Source of the DNA: an uncultured Sutterellaceae bacterium
Lineage (GTDB): Bacteria; Pseudomonadota; Gammaproteobacteria; Burkholderiales; Burkholderiaceae_F
DNA: 11,278 nt
Assembly (NCBI GenBank): GCA_947253615.1
Contig: CAMYAA010000008.1
Span: 1-11,278, forward strand
Reading direction: 5' to 3'
Positions 7,579 to 11,278 of this stretch are shown here, one piece after another. Numbering within the stretch: position 1 is the first letter of the stretch; each line of letters begins with the position of its first letter. The notes beneath the pieces are model-generated. The model made no database searches and was not told the DNA's origin. It saw only the letters and a list, made by a program, of their open reading frames with translations. The position numbers and the translations under genes were made by a program.

Positions 7579-9030
7579 ATGAAACCACCCCGTCAACATG
7601 AAAATGAATTAATTCTTGGTTTGGTCTCCGTCTCTGACCGTGCCAGTCAAGGGGTTTATAAAGACGAAGGCATTCCCGCCCTGGAAGCTTGGTGCCAAAA
7701 AGCGATCAAAAACCCTATTCGTATTCATAAGCGCTTGATCCCGGATGAACGTTTCGATATCGAACGTACGTTACGTGAACTCGTGGACGTGATTGGGTGC
7801 GATTTGATCTTTACGACGGGGGGCACGGGTCCATCCCGTCGTGACGTCACCCCGGAAGCAACCTTAGCCGTTGGCACTCGTGAAATGCCAGGTTTCGGTG
7901 AGCAAATGCGCGCCATCTCTGGACACTTTGTCCCGACGGCCATTTTGTCTCGTCAAGTGGCTGTCCTTCGTGAAACGCCTGATCATGCTGCCCTCATTGT
8001 GAACTTACCAGGTCGTCCTCGTGCTATTGCCGAAACCCTCGAAGGGTTAAAGGATGAAGATGGTCGCTCCGTGGTCAACGGTCTTTTTGCAGCTATTCCG
8101 TATTGCATCGACTTAATCGGCGGCCCCTACATTGAAACGGACGAGTCTGTCGTGAAGGCATTCCGTCCGAAGTCCGCTCAAAAACCCAAGTCAAGCGAAA
8201 CCGCTGACGCTACAGCGTCATCCACGACAGTTAAGACTGAGGATACAACGACTAAAGCAACGTCAGAACCTGTAAAGACAGCCCCTAAAGTTGAACCTAA
8301 GGCCGAGGTTAAACCTGAAAAAGCTCAAGAAGAGAAAGTCGTTGGCTTTGATGCCAAAGACATCAAGATCGTCATGCCTGACACGGGCGTGCCTTTCCCT
8401 GAGTTGACCGTACTTTGGCTCCATGGCTTAGGCGCCGACAATGAGGACTTTGTTGACTTCCCAGAAACCCTCTTAGAAGCGGGTGGTCCTTTATGTCGCT
8501 TCGTCCTCCCGAATGCCCCTTTACGCCAAATTTCAGCCTATAACAACATGATGTTGCGTGGTTGGTTCGATATTCGTCATCACGACATCAGCAGTCATGA
8601 AGACGAATTGGGCATGTTAGAGTCTGCACGCAAAGTTCAAAGCTTGATTGACGAACTCGTAGAGGAAGGCATACCGAAATCTCGTATTGTTTTAGGCGGT
8701 TTCTCGCAAGGTGCTGCTATGAGCTTACTCTGTGGGCTTCGCCAAGACACGCCCCTCGCTGGGATTGTTGCACTCTCTGGCTATGTCCCCTTGGGCCATC
8801 GCTTATTCCGCGAAATTACAACGGCGGGTATGAATACACCGGTTTTCGCAGGTCATGGTCTACTCGACGACATGATCTCACCAATCCTTGCTGAAAGCGG
8901 TCTCAACGCCCTCAGCCAGGTCCGTCAAGCCCCAACAATCTTTAGAACCTACGACATGGGACATAAGGTCTGTATGGACGAGATTGAAGACTTGGCCAAA
9001 TTTTTAGCAACAATTTGTTTACACAATTGA
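7579..9030 (+). CDS. mog: MogA molybdopterin adenylyltransferase fused to a serine alpha/beta-hydrolase
   Basis: A 483-residue fusion. Residues 10-198 are MogA, which adenylylates molybdopterin with ATP before molybdate insertion. The domain follows E. coli MogA closely: LVSVSDRASQGVY (15-27), the TTGGTGPSRRDVTP signature (79-92), REMPGFGEQMR (101-111), FVPTAILSRQV (117-127) and AFRPKSA (194-200) at the family's usual end. Residues 199-255 are a low-complexity Lys/Thr/Pro/Glu linker. Residues 262-481 are a phospholipase/carboxylesterase-type hydrolase: oxyanion loop LHGLG (281-285), nucleophile Ser376 in GFSQG, Asp430 in HGLLDD and His462 in MGHK, so the triad is intact. Start ATG 7579 has AAGGTG five bases upstream. 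The frame is continuous, with no stop. The hydrolase substrate is unknown. Nearby ttrA encodes a molybdopterin enzyme that needs this pathway. No signal peptide is visible, so it is cytoplasmic. Confidence 0.93.
   Translation: MKPPRQHENELILGLVSVSDRASQGVYKDEGIPALEAWCQKAIKNPIRIHKRLIPDERFDIERTLRELVDVIGCDLIFTTGGTGPSRRDVTPEATLAVGTREMPGFGEQMRAISGHFVPTAILSRQVAVLRETPDHAALIVNLPGRPRAIAETLEGLKDEDGRSVVNGLFAAIPYCIDLIGGPYIETDESVVKAFRPKSAQKPKSSETADATASSTTVKTEDTTTKATSEPVKTAPKVEPKAEVKPEKAQEEKVVGFDAKDIKIVMPDTGVPFPELTVLWLHGLGADNEDFVDFPETLLEAGGPLCRFVLPNAPLRQISAYNNMMLRGWFDIRHHDISSHEDELGMLESARKVQSLIDELVEEGIPKSRIVLGGFSQGAAMSLLCGLRQDTPLAGIVALSGYVPLGHRLFREITTAGMNTPVFAGHGLLDDMISPILAESGLNALSQVRQAPTIFRTYDMGHKVCMDEIEDLAKFLATICLHN
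8173..8343 (+). other. low-complexity linker between the Mog and hydrolase domains
   Basis: These codons (residues 199-255) encode a Lys/Thr/Ala/Pro/Glu-rich, probably disordered tether with repeated KxEP/KxEV-like steps (APKVEPKAEVKPEKAQ, residues 235-250). Its composition differs sharply from both flanking folded domains, as expected for a junction between two once-separate genes. Confidence 0.75.
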
Positions 9031-9093
9031 AAATTTGCCAGACGTTAATACTTTGAGCTAATGACAATTTATCCTTGTTATATCGTCAAAAAA

Positions 9094-9148
9094 GTCTTGT
9101 GTTCTACCGTGTATAACGATTTTTAATTTGATCACACGAACGCAAGAC
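9094..9148. repeat. long imperfect inverted repeat downstream of the mog fusion
   Basis: Arms pair as GTCTTG (9094-9099) with CAAGAC (9143-9148), GTTC (9101-9104) with GAAC (9138-9141), and GTGT (9109-9112) with ACAC (9134-9137), around a 21-base AT-rich loop, with a bulge at 9105-9108. It starts 64 bp after the mog stop and has no U-tract. It could be an RNA end, a small structured RNA or a protein site; none is proven. Confidence 0.5.
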
Positions 9149-9228
9149 CAAAATAAACACAGGGATTTTCTCCGTTTCAAAATTTACGATTTAAAAGCGA
9201 GAGATACTACATTGCTTGAAGAAAATCG

Positions 9229-9257
9229 TTGATAATGCTCACAAGTAAATTTATCTA
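9229..9257 (+). promoter_or_regulatory. candidate sigma-70-like promoter of the HTH gene
   Basis: TTGATA (9229-9234, five of six to the -35 consensus) is followed after 17 bp by TATCTA (9252-9257), a modest -10. It would start transcription about 70 bp before the ATG. Spacing is ideal; the -10 match is weak. Confidence 0.35.
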
Positions 9258-9280
9258 CCCGTAATGGTGTTAGACTAAAT

Positions 9281-9298
9281 TCTGAACCCTCGTTCAGA
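9281..9298. promoter_or_regulatory. perfect inverted repeat in the HTH gene leader, candidate operator
   Basis: TCTGAAC (9281-9287) and GTTCAGA (9292-9298) form a perfect 7-bp dyad around CCTC, 39 bp before the start of a DNA-binding protein. It fits either an autoregulatory operator or a small leader hairpin. Confidence 0.4.
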
Positions 9299-9337
9299 CT
9301 CTGGCAACATTCATGGATTTTTTAGGAGACTTGCTTT

Positions 9338-9718
9338 ATGCATCGGTCTTTAGTTGGCTCAGTAGCCCACATTCTTATGGATTACTTCAACGGCAAGCTC
9401 ACAGCTGCTCAAGCCGCTAAAGTAATGCACGTGACGCCACGTACGTTGTACCGTCGCGCTCACGCGTTTGAAACGGGTGGCATTGAAGCGTTGTTACATG
9501 GGAATACGGGCCGTTCGCCGTCTAACAAATTTGATGATTCTTACAAGGATAAGATCACCAAATTGATCACGACGAAGTACAAGGACATGACGATTATCGA
9601 GACGACCAAGTGCCTCAATGATGAAGGCTACAAAATCTCTCGAGAAACCGTTCGTCGTTTACGTGTCAAATATCTCGAGGAAAATGCACCACGTAAACGC
9701 GCCAAGCGTCATGCGTAA
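9338..9718 (+). CDS. stand-alone helix-turn-helix protein, like the N-terminal domain of ISNCY-type transposases
   Basis: A 126-residue basic protein. Residues 20-48 form a clear helix-turn-helix (GKLTAAQAAKVMHVTPRTLYRR), followed by HGNTGRSPSNK (54-64), the linker typical of ISNCY-type transposases. A second helix-turn-helix follows at about 65-112, ending SRETVRRLRVKY, with a basic tail RKRAKRHA. In the transposases a DDE catalytic core would follow; here the frame stops and an intrinsic terminator follows within six bases. Start ATG 9338 has AGGAG nine bases upstream. Codon choice (CGT, ACG, AAG) resembles the core genes, not a recent import. It is either a domesticated regulator or a truncated transposase; the own promoter-like region, ribosome site and terminator favour a functioning DNA-binding protein. 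Target sites are unknown. Confidence 0.8.
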   Translation: MHRSLVGSVAHILMDYFNGKLTAAQAAKVMHVTPRTLYRRAHAFETGGIEALLHGNTGRSPSNKFDDSYKDKITKLITTKYKDMTIIETTKCLNDEGYKISRETVRRLRVKYLEENAPRKRAKRHA

Positions 9719-9723
9719 CGATC

Positions 9724-9759
9724 AAAAGGCATTCAGTTTCAACTGGATGCCTTTTTCTT
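9724..9759 (+). terminator. intrinsic terminator of the HTH gene
   Basis: AAAAGGCAT (9724-9732) pairs with ATGCCTTTT (9747-9755), extended inward by a T-G wobble and CAG/CTG around loop TTTCAA, and runs into TTTTTCTT. It begins six bases after the stop codon. A-tract before and T-tract after allow some activity on both strands. Confidence 0.9.
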
Positions 9760-10045
9760 ACCCTTCTACCCTCTCCTGGCTATTCAAGAATATCAATCAA
9801 AACAATGGCGAAAACAGCCAAGTTTTCAATTCAAAGCTTCAAAGATCTCAAATCCCAACGAGACAACATCTATAAAAACACTCGTTAACCCATTGATTTA
9901 TAAGGAAGCCACTTCCTTCAACATCTATAATCACGAGGATTCAAGATCTCAAAAATTACCCAATGAGGCATTCACCAAGAAAGTGTTCACGTCGTTAAGA
10001 ATTCCCATATAAAGACAAATTAACCCTCAGCTTGCCTTGATCAAA
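9760..10045. other. AT-rich intergenic region with short repeats before the glycosyltransferase
   Basis: No coding signal. CAACATCTATAA occurs directly repeated at 9864-9875 and 9919-9930. AAGATCTCAAA is directly repeated at 9842-9852 and 9943-9953. GAAAAC/GTTTTC form an inverted pair at 9810-9827. AAGGAAG-cca-CTTCCTT forms a 7-bp hairpin at 9902-9918. These suggest a decayed duplication. No clear promoter or ribosome site for the next gene was found. Confidence 0.5.
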
Positions 10046-10903
10046 ATGCAAGGGGTATTATTATTTACTCCTATTTTTGATCACTGGCCTAATATGAATA
10101 TTTTCAAAAGGCTTGCAATTAAGCTGTACTCATTAAGCGAATTTAGAAAGCCAATTAAACCCTGGGGATTCATTCGAGTTTTCAGTGAAATGAAAACCTT
10201 TCCATTAATGCTTGAAAGTATTCGTGGCGCTGTTGACAGAGGGGTTATCGCCACCCATCGAGGTAATCTGGACGAAACCGTCGAGTTTGCCAAAGAATTT
10301 TGCGCAAAGAATCCGGGCTTTATCTTTTTTGAGTATCCCCACAAAGTTATACCCTCTGGTAATCGAGAATATGGGGCGAATCCTCCCTACGAAAGGACAC
10401 TTGCTGCCTATTACGATGCTGTACTTCAATGTATTCCTAATGGTGCATGGTTAGTCAAATTAGACGCTGACCAAATATATGATGCCACCCTGCTTAAAGA
10501 GGCCTTCCGTCTCATTAAGTCACCATATGATCGTGTCGATATTCCTCGATTAAATGTCGCCCTTAAAGACGGGACTCCCGTGGGGCTCAGTTATGTAAAT
10601 CCTGGTGACCAATGGATCCTTAGAAAAACTAAAGATATGTACTTTAAAAATATCGTTGAGGAAACAGAAACAAGCTTTTATGCCTACGAGCTATTAGTCG
10701 CCAAAGAGCTCCGAGCACTTACATCCCAAGCCCTAACCATCCATTTCCCATTTGAAAAGACTTGGCGGTCCTTGCCCACAGACATGCCCACATACCCACT
10801 CGAGACCATCATCAACCAAATTCCAGAATCGGAATATTCGGATTTTGTGAGCAAAGAAAACGTTGAACGCGTCTGTCAACGCATCATTGAGTTTAATAAG
10901 TAG
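10046..10903 (+). CDS. CgtA-like glycosyltransferase (beta-1,4-GalNAc transferase family)
   Basis: A 285-residue protein resembling Campylobacter jejuni CgtA, the beta-1,4-N-acetylgalactosaminyltransferase that builds ganglioside-like lipooligosaccharide. Shared features are PWGFIRV (39-45), a LESI--A--RGVI segment (56-68), EFCAKNPGFIFFEYPH (84-99) and WLVKLDADQIYDA (135-147), whose Asp140-x-Asp142 is the metal/sugar-nucleotide site. It also shares a late His233 region. It probably acts at the inner membrane face on a lipid-linked or LOS acceptor. The start is uncertain: TTG 10037, ATG 10046 and ATG 10094 are all in frame and none has a convincing ribosome site. The 10094 start gives MNIFKRLAIKLYSL, a plausible amphipathic N-terminus. 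It has no adjacent glycan genes in the window. Donor sugar is inferred from the family only. Confidence 0.8.
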   Translation: MQGVLLFTPIFDHWPNMNIFKRLAIKLYSLSEFRKPIKPWGFIRVFSEMKTFPLMLESIRGAVDRGVIATHRGNLDETVEFAKEFCAKNPGFIFFEYPHKVIPSGNREYGANPPYERTLAAYYDAVLQCIPNGAWLVKLDADQIYDATLLKEAFRLIKSPYDRVDIPRLNVALKDGTPVGLSYVNPGDQWILRKTKDMYFKNIVEETETSFYAYELLVAKELRALTSQALTIHFPFEKTWRSLPTDMPTYPLETIINQIPESEYSDFVSKENVERVCQRIIEFNK

Positions 10904-10961
10904 GTTGCAATATCGGACAGTGGATTGCAATTAAAGAAGGTTGGATGCAATCAATTAGCGC
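10902..10961 (+). repeat. three TGCAAT boxes at exact 20-bp spacing
   Basis: TGCAAT occurs at 10906-10911, 10926-10931 and 10946-10951, each preceded by G-R-W or similar (GGT, GAT, GGA), immediately after the glycosyltransferase stop. The three 20-bp units agree only around the box. The spacing of about two helical turns places the boxes on one DNA face. Confidence 0.6.
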
Positions 10962-10973
10962 GCCTACCTTCTT
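10934..10973 (+). terminator. inverted repeat after the glycosyltransferase, possible terminator
   Basis: AAGAAGGT (10934-10941) pairs perfectly with ACCTTCTT (10966-10973), and the stem extends by GG/CC past one mismatch. It overlaps the last two TGCAAT boxes. There is no T-run after it, so it is a weak candidate for the gene's 3' end. Confidence 0.35.
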
Positions 10974-11035
10974 GTTCTAGGCGAAGAAACTGACGTGTTC
11001 TCTCGCTAAAACATTACTGAAGGAAGCAAAAGGAT

Positions 11036-11071
11036 AAAAAAAGGCCGGTTGCAACTTTTTTGCAACTAGCC
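11036..11071 (-). terminator. minus-strand intrinsic terminator
   Basis: On the minus strand GGC and GTTGCAA (11071-11060) pair with TTGCAAC and GCC (11054-11043) across a symmetric two-base internal loop, then run into seven T residues (11042-11036). It would end a transcript entering from the right. No gene on that strand was found in the last 200 bp. Confidence 0.7.
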
Positions 11072-11077
11072 GCCTTG

Positions 11078-11091
11078 TAACACTTGTGTTA
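11078..11091. repeat. 14-bp palindrome
   Basis: TAACAC (11078-11083) and GTGTTA (11086-11091) are perfect inverted repeats with a two-base centre. AACTAG occurs directly repeated on either side at 11064-11069 and 11091-11096. It could be a protein-binding site or a second stem upstream of the minus-strand terminator. Confidence 0.45.
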
Positions 11092-11166
11092 ACTAGGATT
11101 TTTGGTCCGGGGAGGGAATCGTGTTTTTATACAGCACAAGGCATACAAAAGAGCAGAAAGCAAAAA

Positions 11167-11189
11167 TACTCCAAAAAGTACTCCAAAAA
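11167..11189 (+). repeat. tandem TACTCCAAAAA repeat
   Basis: TACTCCAAAAA is repeated at 11167-11177 and 11179-11189 with a 12-bp period, in AT-rich sequence. Confidence 0.55.
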
Positions 11190-11278
11190 AATTAAACCAG
11201 TTCAGAACAGAACAAAGCAATCACACTGATCTAGAAGACATAAAAAAATCGTTGGAAAAGCCTAAATTCGTTGGAATG

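Larger units (their letters stand above)
9031..9337. other. intergenic region between the mog fusion and the HTH gene
   Basis: 307 bp without a coding signal. It holds the imperfect hairpin at 9094-9148 and a candidate plus-strand promoter at 9229-9257. A perfect 7-bp inverted repeat lies at 9281-9298, and the HTH gene's ribosome site AGGAG at 9324-9328. No canonical terminator for mog was seen. Confidence 0.55.
10904..11278. other. non-coding right end of the window
   Basis: 375 bp with stops in all frames and no recognisable gene. Besides the boxes, hairpins and palindrome listed separately, TCGTTGGAA is directly repeated at 11249-11257 and 11268-11276. A GC-rich patch at 11103-11121 superficially resembles the 3' end of a minus-strand tRNA but does not fold as one. 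The dense short repeats could mark a recombination or regulatory edge continuing beyond the window. Confidence 0.5.

Noticed and set aside
10902..10961. CRISPR array
   Set aside because: The repeated core is only six bases with 20-bp period; no long repeat with unique spacers and no cas genes.
11103..11121. minus-strand tRNA 3' end (a CCA-like end and a T-loop-like GGGAATCG)
   Set aside because: Two bases too short between T-loop and CCA, the T-loop pattern breaks, and no T-stem partner or anticodon arm exists on the minus strand.

Overview
The window looks like an assembled contig from a Gram-negative, anaerobically respiring gut-type proteobacterium. A darP (DUF615) gene followed by mog is an arrangement I associate with Betaproteobacteria. 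With a tetrathionate reductase operon and moderate base composition, a Burkholderiales/Sutterellaceae-like host is my best guess, but nothing here proves the taxon. The first 41 bases are not genomic. They read as an Illumina Nextera index plus transposase adapter, so the left edge is a library artefact.

Layout, left to right. (1) 42-1471, minus strand: an AT-richer pair, licD (phosphocholine transferase family) then licA (choline kinase family, cut off by the adapter), probably decorating a surface glycan with phosphocholine. (2) 1668-6573, minus strand: ttrBCA, encoding an iron-sulfur subunit, a membrane anchor and a molybdopterin catalytic subunit of tetrathionate reductase. Both internal junctions overlap by 11 bp. 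ttrC carries an apparent one-base deletion at a T5G4 tract, which separates its well-supported start from the rest of the gene. (3) 6604-6940: divergent intergenic region with a perfect 7-bp dyad upstream of ttrB. (4) 6941-9030, plus strand: darP (ribosome maturation) and an unusual long gene fusing a MogA molybdopterin adenylyltransferase to a serine alpha/beta-hydrolase through a Lys/Thr/Pro/Glu-rich linker. (5) 9338-9718, plus: a 126-residue two-helix-turn-helix protein resembling the DNA-binding front end of an ISNCY-type transposase but with no catalytic domain, followed by a strong intrinsic terminator. (6) 10046-10903, plus: a glycosyltransferase resembling Campylobacter CgtA (beta-1,4-GalNAc transferase). 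(7) 10904-11278: non-coding, with three TGCAAT boxes spaced exactly 20 bp apart, a minus-strand terminator, a palindrome and short tandem repeats.

How the genes fit together. TtrA needs a molybdopterin guanine dinucleotide cofactor, and the Mog half of the fusion performs a step in making molybdenum cofactor, so molybdoenzyme and cofactor gene are near neighbours here. licA/licD and the CgtA-like gene both point to lipooligosaccharide or capsule modification, possibly host-mimicking. No ttrRS regulators, licB/licC, tRNA, CRISPR array or complete insertion sequence was found.
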